Assembly (NCBI GenBank): GCA_949346185.1
Contig: CASGVX010000161.1
Span: 1-5,336, forward strand
Length of the DNA: 5,336 nt
Source of the DNA: an uncultured Lachnospiraceae bacterium
Lineage (GTDB): Bacteria; Bacillota; Clostridia; Lachnospirales; Lachnospiraceae
Direction: 5' to 3'
The stretch's first letter is position 1, and each line of letters begins with the position of its first letter. Below are positions 1-5,336 of this stretch, one piece after another. Both the position numbers and the translations under genes were made by a program. Under the pieces are notes generated by a model that was given only the letters and a program-made list of their open reading frames with translations, was not told the origin of the DNA and made no database searches.

Positions 1-12
1 CGGTATTTCCGC

Positions 13-33
13 CCCTGGCAGTTCTCCCTGGCA
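13..33. repeat. Short direct repeat CCCTGGCA beyond the terminator
   Basis: CCCTGGCA occurs at 13-20 and again at 26-33, a 13-base period (TGCCAGGG on the minus strand). It lies beyond the ptsI terminator. No gene start or end can be established in bases 1-37, so its context is unknown; it may be chance or the edge of a neighbouring gene. Confidence 0.3.
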
Positions 34-39
34 ATTTGG

Positions 40-72
40 AAAAGCAGCGGCCTAATCCCCCAGACCGCTGCT
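40..72 (-). terminator. Intrinsic terminator after ptsI
   Basis: Read on the minus strand, AGCAGCGGTCT (72-62) pairs with AGGCCGCTGCT (53-43) across an 8-base loop. This gives an 11-bp GC-rich stem with one G-T wobble, followed at once by a short T run (43-40). It lies 42 bases beyond the ptsI stop codon and has the form of a Rho-independent terminator. The T run is short, so read-through is possible. A weaker 5-bp hairpin (ATGTG/CACAT, 91-76) sits just upstream. On the plus strand the stem is not followed by a T run, so it should work only for the minus-strand operon. Confidence 0.8.
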
Positions 73-114
73 CTGATGTGCATTCTCACATATTTTTCGA
101 TAGATTTAATTATA

Positions 115-1764
115 CTAGCCTTGCCGGCTCTTCCGATATTCTGCCACGTCCGTCTCCAGAATAATCTTCCTGATTGGCAGAATCCTTCCCGGCGATACGG
201 AGAGTTCATCCACCCCCATCTCCAGAAAATCCTTAGTCAGATCCAAATCCGCCCCCAGTTCCCCGCAGATGCCGGCCCAGATGCCCGCCTTATGGGCATT
301 CTCCGCCACCATGCGAATCATATCCAGAATGGCCGGATGATGGCTGTCGTAAAAATCATCCAGCTTCGGGTTCTGGCGGTCGATAGCCAGAGTATACTGG
401 GTCAGGTCATTGGTGCCAATGCTGAAAAAGTCCACTTCCCTGGCCAAGGCCTCGCTGATCATCACCGCCGCCGGAGTCTCAATCATCACGCCCTGCAGGG
501 TGTCTCCATAACCGATGCCCTGAGCATCAAGCTCTGCCTTCACCTCCTCCATGATCTCCTTAATCTTCCGCACCTCCCAGAGACTGGTAATCATGGGGTA
601 CATGATAGCAATATTTCCAAAGGCGCTGGCTCGGAGGAGAGCCCGCAGCTGAGTTTTAAATATCTCCGGCCGGGTGAGGCAGATGCGAATGGCTCGACAT
701 CCCATGGCCGGATTCTCTTCCTCCTCCATCTCGAAATAATCGCACGTCTTATCTGCGCCGATATCCAAAGTGCGGATAATCACCCGCTTGCCCGCCATGG
801 TCTCCGCCACCTGCTTATATATCTGGAACTGCTCCTCCTCCGTGGGAAAGTCCTCGGACTCCAGATAGATAAACTCGCTGCGGAAAAGCCCGATGCCCCC
901 GGCATCATTCTGAAGCACCGTGGCCAGATCCTTAATATTTCCAATATTGGCATAGAGCATCACCTTCTGCCCATCCAAGGTGACATTCTCCTTGCCCTTC
1001 AGGCTCTGGAGGAGTTCCTTCTGCTCCTCCTCCCCGGCCTTCCTCTCCTGCATCTGCGCCAATGTCTCCTCATCCGGCTCCACATAAATGCATCCGCTGG
1101 CACCGTCCACCACGGCCATCTTGCCATCCACGGACTCATCCATGGGAATTTCCGTGCCTACCAGAGCAGGAATGCCCATGGTTCTCGCCAGAATCGCCGT
1201 GTGGGAATTTACGGAACCATGCACCGTCACGAAGGACAGCACCTTCTCCTTATCCATCTGCACCGTCTCGGAGGGCGCCAGATCATCTGCCAGCACGATT
1301 ACCGGCTCCTCGGACTGGATGCCCCCGGAAATGCCGCCGCTTAACACCGTAATCAGCCGCTCCGAGATATCCTTCACATCTGCTGCCCGACCACGCATGT
1401 AGTCATCATCCATCGCCGCAAACATCTGGGCAAAATTATCCCCCGTCACAGCTACCGCATACTCTGCATTCACGCCCTGAGTGTCGATGATATTCTCCAC
1501 GGAATCCACGAAGTCATCATCCTCCAGCATCATCTGATGAACCTCGAATACTGCGGCATTCTCCTCCCCCACTTCGTTCAATGCCTTCTGATACAGCTCC
1601 CCCAGCTGCTCCATGGCAGTCTCTGACGCCTGGCGATATCTGTCCTTCTCCTTCTGGACATCCTCAATCTTTGCCCTTCTGACCTGCTGCTCGCCCTTCT
1701 GGTATACATAGATCTTACCAATCGCCACGCCGCTAAATACACTCTTTCCCTGATAAACCTCCAT
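115..1764 (-). CDS. ptsI: PTS Enzyme I (phosphoenolpyruvate-protein phosphotransferase)
   Basis: Cytoplasmic Enzyme I, which moves phosphate from PEP to the HPr carrier and so powers PTS sugar uptake. The protein has 549 residues, close to the usual 550-580. Residues 1-145 match the N-terminal part with the helical HPr-binding region. The phosphohistidine is H188 in SHTAILAR. The C-terminal PEP-binding barrel keeps R295 (GIGLFRSEF), R331 and K339 (RTLDIGADK), E429 (MIETPAA), N452/D453 and R463 (GTNDLTQYTLAIDR), and C500 (GICGELGAD), matching E. coli R296, R332, K340, E431, N454/D455, R465 and C502. Two positions differ from E. coli: GSVN precedes SHT in place of GGRT, and C356 replaces W357. 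The ATG at 1764 is chosen because AAAGGGAG lies 6 bases ahead; the frame stays open to 1839 but has no ribosome site there. It is the last gene before the terminator, and no ptsH is in view. Confidence 0.96.
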   Translation of the reverse strand: MEVYQGKSVFSGVAIGKIYVYQKGEQQVRRAKIEDVQKEKDRYRQASETAMEQLGELYQKALNEVGEENAAVFEVHQMMLEDDDFVDSVENIIDTQGVNAEYAVAVTGDNFAQMFAAMDDDYMRGRAADVKDISERLITVLSGGISGGIQSEEPVIVLADDLAPSETVQMDKEKVLSFVTVHGSVNSHTAILARTMGIPALVGTEIPMDESVDGKMAVVDGASGCIYVEPDEETLAQMQERKAGEEEQKELLQSLKGKENVTLDGQKVMLYANIGNIKDLATVLQNDAGGIGLFRSEFIYLESEDFPTEEEQFQIYKQVAETMAGKRVIIRTLDIGADKTCDYFEMEEEENPAMGCRAIRICLTRPEIFKTQLRALLRASAFGNIAIMYPMITSLWEVRKIKEIMEEVKAELDAQGIGYGDTLQGVMIETPAAVMISEALAREVDFFSIGTNDLTQYTLAIDRQNPKLDDFYDSHHPAILDMIRMVAENAHKAGIWAGICGELGADLDLTKDFLEMGVDELSVSPGRILPIRKIILETDVAEYRKSRQG

Positions 1765-1827
1765 ACATCGCTCCCTTTCTGCAAAGGGAATACATCGCCA
1801 CGATACGCAGCAATCTATTCCCTTTTG
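1765..1827 (-). promoter_or_regulatory. Competing hairpins ahead of ptsI, possible RNA switch
   Basis: In the transcript, GCAAAAGGGAATA (1828-1816) can pair with TATTCCCTTTGC (1792-1781), giving 12 bp with one bulged A around a 23-base loop. The same TCCCTTT segment (1789-1783) can instead pair with AAAGGGA (1778-1772) across the 4-base loop GCAG, giving a 7-bp hairpin that swallows the ptsI ribosome-binding site. The two structures share one strand and exclude each other. The complementarity is plain in the sequence; a regulatory role is inferred. Neither hairpin is followed by a T run, so they are not intrinsic terminators. The pair could control ptsI translation, or the long stem could be a processing or stability site between mtlA and ptsI. 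Confidence 0.55.
1771..1778 (-). promoter_or_regulatory. Ribosome-binding site of ptsI
   Basis: AAAGGGAG ends 6 bases before the ATG at 1764. It fixes the ptsI start and rules out the longer open frame reaching 1839. It also forms the 3' arm of the 7-bp hairpin described for this spacer, so its accessibility may be controlled. Confidence 0.85.
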
Positions 1828-1851
1828 CCATCTTGCCACATTACAGTAAAA

Positions 1852-3714
1852 TTACGAAAGTTTCCCCAGCACCCAATCCACATCTGCCGTGGTCTTCAAT
1901 GTCTCAAGAACCTCCTCATCTTCCAGCATCTCGCATATCTTGGCAAGCAAATCCAAATGCTCATCGCCAATTCCTGCGATGCCAAACACCAGCTGGGCTT
2001 TCTCGTCGCCGAAATCCACCCCGTCAGGATACTGCAGAAGGACGATGCCCGTCTTCTTCACCGTTCCCTTGGCCTGAGTGGTTCCGTGGGGAATTGCAAC
2101 GCCCATGCCCATATAGGTTGTCACAATCTTTTCCCGCTCCTGCATGGCATCCACATAAGAATGATCCACATACCCCAATTCCGTCAGCAGTTCTCCCGCC
2201 GCCTGGATGGCCTCCTCCTTGGATACGGCAGACTGGTTCAGGCGAATGCCCCGGGCAATAATCACATCCTTCTTTCCCTGGGCAGCCTCTTCCGTTGCCG
2301 CGCTCTGGACAGCACCGGACTTGCCGACAGCCTCTTCGGCACTCAGTTGACTAAAAAGGGTATCCAGATTCGGGTCGCTCAAGAAATTGCCGATGGTGAC
2401 AATTTGCGCCTGGGGCGCGGATTTTTTCGCCCGCTCCACCAGCGTAGCCTGCACCACTGCAATATCACAGTCCGATGGAATATTATCCACCGAGGTATTC
2501 GTCACCGTGATATCCGGGCGAACCCCTTGGATGCGTTTCCTGAACTTCGTAGCGCCCATGGCAGAAGATCCCATGCCCGCATCACAGGCAAAGATAATCT
2601 TCCTCACGCCAGAGGCATTCCCGATTTCTGCCGGAGCCGATGCCTGACCCTTGGCCTCCGCCTTTCTGGCAGCCATCTCGCTCTGGGCATCCTCCAAACT
2701 CTTCCCTCCTGCCATCTTCACAATAGGTGCGGCAATCACAAAGGATATCCCTGCTGCCAGCACCACGCCCACGATTACCTTCCACATATCGCTGGCCGGC
2801 GTCATCATCAGGTAGGCAATGATGGAACCGGGGGAAGCCGGACCCCTCAGGCCGCAGTTCATCAGGTTGAACCAGAAAATAGCAACCATGTTTCCCACAA
2901 TCGGCGCAATGATGACAGCTGGATTCATCAATATGTATGGAAAATAAATCTCATGGATTCCACCGAAGAGGTGAATGATGACCGCTCCCGGCGCAGACTG
3001 CTTCGTCGCCCGATCCTTGCAGAAGAACATATATGCCAAGAGCACGCCCAAGCCCGGCCCCGGATTGGCCTCCAGCATATACATGATAGACTTGCCCAGT
3101 TCATTGGCCTGCCCGGTGGCAATAGGAGTAAATACCCCATGGTTAATGGCATTGTTCAGGAACAGCACCTTCGCCGGCTCAATAAAGATAGACACCAGAG
3201 GAAGCAGGCTGTTCTTCACCAGCACATTCACCCCGGCGGTGAGCACGGCAAGGATAGCGCTCATGAGCGGGCCAATGCCCACATATCCCAGCAGGGCCAG
3301 AAGCAAGCCGATGATGCCCACGGAAAAGTTATTGATAAGCATCTCAAACCCAGCCGGCATGCGCCCTTCCATCAGCTGATCGAACTTCTTGATGCAGAAG
3401 CCACCCAGAGGCCCCATAATCATAGCCGCCATCAGCATCGTAATCTCCGTATTGCTCATGATGGCGCCGATGACAGCGATGGCGCCAACCACGCGGCCTC
3501 TGTCGCCTCCCACCATTTTTCCACCGGTGGACGCAATCAAAATGGGAATCAGGTAGGTCAGCATCGGGCCAACCATGGTGTTAAAATTCTTGTTGGGAAT
3601 CCATCCGGTATCAATAAACAGCGCAGCCAGGAAGCCAAAAGCAATCAGCGCGCCAATATTGGGCATAACCATTGCCGATAAGAATTTGCCAAACTGCTGA
3701 ACTTTATTTTTCAC
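1852..3714 (-). CDS. mtlA: PTS mannitol-family permease, fused IIC-IIB-IIA
   Basis: Inner-membrane permease that imports and phosphorylates a hexitol, D-mannitol in characterised relatives. It has 620 residues; E. coli MtlA has 637. Residues 1-335 are the membrane IIC domain, with hydrophobic stretches near 15-35, 50-62, 75-102, 130-165, 265-285 and 312-335. IIC carries NNAINHG (187-193) and GGIHEIYFPY (251-260, with the substrate-site glutamate E255). An Ala/Lys/Glu-rich linker leads to IIB, whose phosphocysteine is C377 in CDAGMGSSAMGA. A second Ala-rich linker (about 460-480) leads to IIA, whose phosphohistidine is H543 in AIPHGT. The start is GTG at 3714, because AGGAGG lies 7 bases ahead; the in-frame ATG at 3732 is upstream of that ribosome site and would contain it. 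The gene has its own promoter after the repressor gene and is followed 87 bases later by ptsI. Family assignment is firm; the substrate is not proven. Confidence 0.95.
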   Translation of the reverse strand: MKNKVQQFGKFLSAMVMPNIGALIAFGFLAALFIDTGWIPNKNFNTMVGPMLTYLIPILIASTGGKMVGGDRGRVVGAIAVIGAIMSNTEITMLMAAMIMGPLGGFCIKKFDQLMEGRMPAGFEMLINNFSVGIIGLLLALLGYVGIGPLMSAILAVLTAGVNVLVKNSLLPLVSIFIEPAKVLFLNNAINHGVFTPIATGQANELGKSIMYMLEANPGPGLGVLLAYMFFCKDRATKQSAPGAVIIHLFGGIHEIYFPYILMNPAVIIAPIVGNMVAIFWFNLMNCGLRGPASPGSIIAYLMMTPASDMWKVIVGVVLAAGISFVIAAPIVKMAGGKSLEDAQSEMAARKAEAKGQASAPAEIGNASGVRKIIFACDAGMGSSAMGATKFRKRIQGVRPDITVTNTSVDNIPSDCDIAVVQATLVERAKKSAPQAQIVTIGNFLSDPNLDTLFSQLSAEEAVGKSGAVQSAATEEAAQGKKDVIIARGIRLNQSAVSKEEAIQAAGELLTELGYVDHSYVDAMQEREKIVTTYMGMGVAIPHGTTQAKGTVKKTGIVLLQYPDGVDFGDEKAQLVFGIAGIGDEHLDLLAKICEMLEDEEVLETLKTTADVDWVLGKLS

Positions 3715-3721
3715 AATAATA

Positions 3722-3727
3722 CCTCCT
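3722..3727 (-). promoter_or_regulatory. Ribosome-binding site of mtlA, decides GTG start
   Basis: A perfect AGGAGG ends 7 bases before GTG at 3714. The open frame extends 6 codons further to an ATG at 3732, but that ATG lies before the AGGAGG and has no comparable site of its own, so the GTG is the likely start. Confidence 0.88.
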
Positions 3728-3769
3728 TTCATGCATTAACGCAAGCATATATGATTATTTATTCATTTT

Positions 3770-3798
3770 CTTATACAATTGGTTCTATTTACTGCCAA
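3770..3798 (-). promoter_or_regulatory. Promoter of mtlA (sigma-A type)
   Basis: On the minus strand, TTGGCA (3798-3793) and TATAAG (3775-3770) are separated by exactly 17 bases, each one mismatch from the housekeeping consensus TTGACA/TATAAT. The -35 box directly follows the repressor gene's stop codon (TAA, 3801-3799). Transcription would start near 3763, giving an A/T-rich leader of about 48 bases before the mtlA GTG. This implies that mtlA-ptsI can be transcribed separately from the dehydrogenase-repressor genes, in addition to any read-through. Confidence 0.75.
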
Positions 3799-3800
3799 TT
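3777..3800. promoter_or_regulatory. Inverted repeat over the mtlA promoter, candidate operator
   Basis: AATTGG (3777-3782) and CCAATT (3795-3800) form a perfect 6-bp inverted repeat with a 12-base gap. It covers the -35 box and most of the promoter spacer. Its position would let a bound repressor block RNA polymerase, and the adjacent DeoR-type gene is the obvious candidate. The repeat is directly visible; its use as an operator is inferred. A 6-bp A/T-rich repeat could arise by chance. Confidence 0.4.
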
Positions 3801-4560
3801 AAATCACGAGAACATTGCGGCTCCTGCACTCCATCTGGAAATCCTCCGGCAAATTGCCATCTGACACCAGAATATCCACATCCTCCAAGCCGCAGATAGA
3901 ATAGGTTCCCTTCACCCCCAATTTCATAGAATCCATCAAGACAATCACCTGTTCCGACTGCTCGATAGCCGCCCGCTTTAAAATGGCTTCCTCGCTATTT
4001 CCGCAGGTAAATCCGGTCTGGCTTTCATAGTTGGTGACCCCCAGAAATGTCTGGTGGAAATTCACTTGACGCAATTCCTGCACCACGGACGTGCCATATA
4101 CGCTGATGCTGTAGCGGTTCAGCCTCCCCCCGGGAATCAGCACAGAAGGCTCTGAGAGATGAGCCAGTTCCGTGGCACAGGTAAGGCCCGTGGTATAAAT
4201 CAAATTCGACTGATTGGGAAACAGTCTGGCAAGAATGGTCATCGTGCTGCCGGAATCCAGAAAAACTGCCGTGTCCGGCTGAATCAACCGCACCGATTTC
4301 CTAGCAATCTCCTCTTTTTCCTCCTGATTCCGCACAGCCCTCCGATTCAGATAATCATCCGTGCCAATCACCTGCTGGACAGACTTTGCCCCTCCATGTA
4401 TCCTGACAATTCTCTTATCCTGATCCAGAGCCTTCAAATCCGTGCGCAAGGTCATTTCAGAGACATTGGGAAAATGCTTTTTTATTTTGGCAAAACGCAC
4501 GGTTCCCTGCCGGTTCACCAGCTCCTCAATCTGCTTTCTGCGCATCTCCATGGAATCCAT
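3799..4560 (-). CDS. DeoR/GlpR-family transcriptional repressor
   Basis: Cytoplasmic DNA-binding regulator of 253 residues, the normal DeoR-family length. Residues 6-58 form the winged helix-turn-helix, with VSEMTLRTDLKALD as recognition region and the typical RIHGGA ending (53-58). The family usually has TIRRDL where this protein has TLRTDL. Residues 75-235 are the sugar-phosphate sensor domain, with DSGSTMTILAR (102-112), TTGLTCATEL (123-132), IPGGRLN (142-148) and a DSMKLG segment (210-215) matching the usual D-x-S-K-x-G. The effector is probably a phosphorylated sugar from this pathway. ATG at 4560 is preferred because GGGAGG ends 7 bases ahead; the TTG just before it would be only 4 bases away. 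The gene lies 64 bases after the dehydrogenase with no clear promoter between, so the two are probably co-transcribed. It likely regulates this operon, perhaps at the inverted repeat just downstream. Confidence 0.92.
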   Translation of the reverse strand: MDSMEMRRKQIEELVNRQGTVRFAKIKKHFPNVSEMTLRTDLKALDQDKRIVRIHGGAKSVQQVIGTDDYLNRRAVRNQEEKEEIARKSVRLIQPDTAVFLDSGSTMTILARLFPNQSNLIYTTGLTCATELAHLSEPSVLIPGGRLNRYSISVYGTSVVQELRQVNFHQTFLGVTNYESQTGFTCGNSEEAILKRAAIEQSEQVIVLMDSMKLGVKGTYSICGLEDVDILVSDGNLPEDFQMECRSRNVLVI

Positions 4561-4566
4561 CAATAT

Positions 4567-4574
4567 CCCTCCCT
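4567..4574 (-). promoter_or_regulatory. Ribosome-binding site of the deoR-type gene
   Basis: AGGGAGGG precedes ATG at 4560 by 6-7 bases. The overlapping alternative TTG at 4563 is too close for good initiation, so the ATG is the better start. The rest of the spacer (4575-4624) shows no convincing promoter or terminator. Confidence 0.8.
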
Positions 4575-4624
4575 ATCTCGCTCACGCCATCAAAATGCAG
4601 CCACCGCCTTTTTGACGACATATT

Positions 4625-5336
4625 CTAATCCAAAAATTTCTCCAATAAATATTCCTCTGCCTCCGGGCACCACAGTCCCTGATGGGCATCCACGATATCC
4701 GCCAGTTCCGCATAACGCCCGTCGCCGCGCTCCTCTCCTGCCTTCCTCAAATCCTCCAGAGCCGTGAGAGGCATGGACAGATGGGTGTAAATCAACTTCT
4801 TGCCCCCTGGAATCTTGGGCAAATTCAGCGTAGTCTCTGCCACAGCATCCAGCCCGCCGATATGGGTCACCATCACAGCCGGATTGATGCGCTTTGCCGC
4901 AGTCAATTCCAAGGATTCTATCATATCTGCAGTATTCCCCCCCGTAGTTCCCATCACATGGGTGGAATTATAGTGCACGTCATAGAAATTCATCGTGGCG
5001 CTGAAATTCTTATCCGTAGGCCCTGCGAAGAAATTCAGGCAGCCATCCCTTCCAAGGATATCGCTGGACTGCTTGATGACTGCTGCCACAGGGGCATAGC
5101 ACAGCACATCGTCATATCCCGTCCCGCCGGAAATGTCCAGCAGCTCCTTCACCGGATCCTGGCATTTCCCGGTATTCACAAAATGGAGCGCAATGCCCTC
5201 CTTGGCATATTCTTCCACCGGGAACAACTCCTCCGCCCTATCCAGTCTGTCCTGATTCAAATCCGTCACTACCACCATGGAAGGACGCACGTCCCGGTGC
5301 AGTGCATAAGTCAGAGCGCCCAGCCCCATCGGGCCC
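4625..5336 (-). CDS. Zinc-type polyol/ketose-phosphate dehydrogenase, SorE-like (5' end missing)
   Basis: C-terminal 236 codons of a medium-chain dehydrogenase; the reading frame runs off the window's right edge. It probably interconverts a sugar-alcohol phosphate and a ketose phosphate in the cytoplasm, feeding the PTS product into glycolysis. The visible part starts in the Rossmann fold at GPMGLGALTYAL. An Asp at the end of the second strand (VVVTDLNQDRLDRA) favours NAD(H) over NADP(H). The segments FFAGPTDKNF, NFYDVHYNSTHVMGTTGG, VTHIGGLDAVAETTLNLP and IPGGKKLIY resemble, from memory, L-sorbose-1-phosphate reductase (SorE) and E. coli YggP. YggP is encoded beside cmtAB, a cryptic mannitol-type PTS. 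Family members have about 400 residues, so roughly 170 N-terminal residues, including the catalytic zinc ligands, are off the edge. The ATG at 5329 is internal, since it lies within the nucleotide-binding motif. Substrate is not settled by sequence. Confidence 0.85.
   Translation of the reverse strand, partial: GPMGLGALTYALHRDVRPSMVVVTDLNQDRLDRAEELFPVEEYAKEGIALHFVNTGKCQDPVKELLDISGGTGYDDVLCYAPVAAVIKQSSDILGRDGCLNFFAGPTDKNFSATMNFYDVHYNSTHVMGTTGGNTADMIESLELTAAKRINPAVMVTHIGGLDAVAETTLNLPKIPGGKKLIYTHLSMPLTALEDLRKAGEERGDGRYAELADIVDAHQGLWCPEAEEYLLEKFLD

Noticed and set aside
1..55. Plus-strand gene end (frame 2 stop TAA at 53-55) converging on ptsI
   Set aside because: Only 17 codons are visible and they match nothing I recognise; a stop codon in one frame is expected by chance.
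76..1344. 422-codon open frame on the plus strand opposite ptsI
   Set aside because: Same cause: it is in register with ptsI and ends at a TTA leucine codon of ptsI. It has no domain and no ribosome-binding site, and it begins just beside the terminator hairpin.
1783..1825. Intrinsic terminator between mtlA and ptsI
   Set aside because: The inverted repeat is long but A-rich at its base, has a 23-base loop and is not followed by a T run.
1765..1839. Longer ptsI start at 1839, adding 25 residues
   Set aside because: The extra residues have no match to the Enzyme I N-terminus and would be translated through the hairpin region. The ATG at 1764 has a good ribosome-binding site and gives the normal protein start.
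1780..1900. Separate promoter for ptsI in the spacer or end of mtlA
   Set aside because: I looked for paired -35 and -10 boxes on the minus strand and found only poor matches such as TTGGGT/TAATTT with 16-base spacing, so I do not call one.
1825..3681. 618-codon open frame on the plus strand opposite mtlA
   Set aside because: It is exactly in register with mtlA codons and exists because mtlA almost never uses TTA, CTA or TCA. Its translation is rich in His, Arg and Gln with no recognisable domain, whereas mtlA is a clear full-length family member.
4564..4624. Promoter or terminator between the dehydrogenase and repressor genes
   Set aside because: No convincing promoter boxes and no stem with a T run were seen; apart from the ribosome-binding site the spacer appears plain.
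1..5336. CRISPR arrays, tRNA or rRNA genes, insertion sequences, attachment sites
   Set aside because: Coding sequence fills nearly the whole window, and the short spacers show no repeat array, cloverleaf, transposase or mobile-element ends.

Overview
The window holds four genes, all read on the minus strand (right to left), and looks like part of a sugar or polyol phosphotransferase (PTS) operon from a Gram-positive bacterium. Base composition is close to half G+C. Ribosome-binding sites are strong and purine-rich (AGGAGG, GGGAGG, AAAGGGAG). The protein sequences read most like those of Clostridia, probably Lachnospiraceae. That placement is inferred from protein flavour and codon habits, because no taxonomic marker is present.

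In transcription order the layout is as follows. (1) 5336-4625: C-terminal part of a zinc-type polyol or ketose-phosphate dehydrogenase related to L-sorbose-1-phosphate reductase (SorE/YggP type); its 5' end lies outside the window. (2) 4560-3799: a DeoR/GlpR-type repressor. (3) 3798-3715: an 84-base leader with a good sigma-A-type promoter and an inverted repeat. (4) 3714-1852: a fused mannitol-family PTS permease with domains IIC-IIB-IIA and all phosphorylation-site residues present. (5) 1851-1765: an 87-base spacer with two competing hairpins, one of which would bury the next ribosome-binding site. (6) 1764-115: a full-length PTS Enzyme I. (7) 72-40: an intrinsic terminator, and bases 1-37 beyond it where no gene could be assigned.

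The likely scheme is this. Enzyme I takes phosphate from PEP and passes it to an HPr encoded elsewhere. HPr phosphorylates the IIA and then the IIB domain of the permease, which imports the substrate as a phosphate ester. The dehydrogenase then oxidises or reduces that phosphate ester, and the DeoR protein probably senses a sugar phosphate and controls the operon. The permease family points to mannitol, but neither mannitol-1-phosphate dehydrogenase (MtlD) nor the MtlR activator is in view, so the real substrate may be a different hexitol or ketose.

The genes are intact and the families are known. I do not see a wholly new system. The points most worth following are the possible RNA switch ahead of ptsI, the promoter/operator between the repressor and permease genes, the unusual enzyme partner for a mannitol-type PTS, and an Enzyme I gene inside a substrate-specific operon without ptsH.
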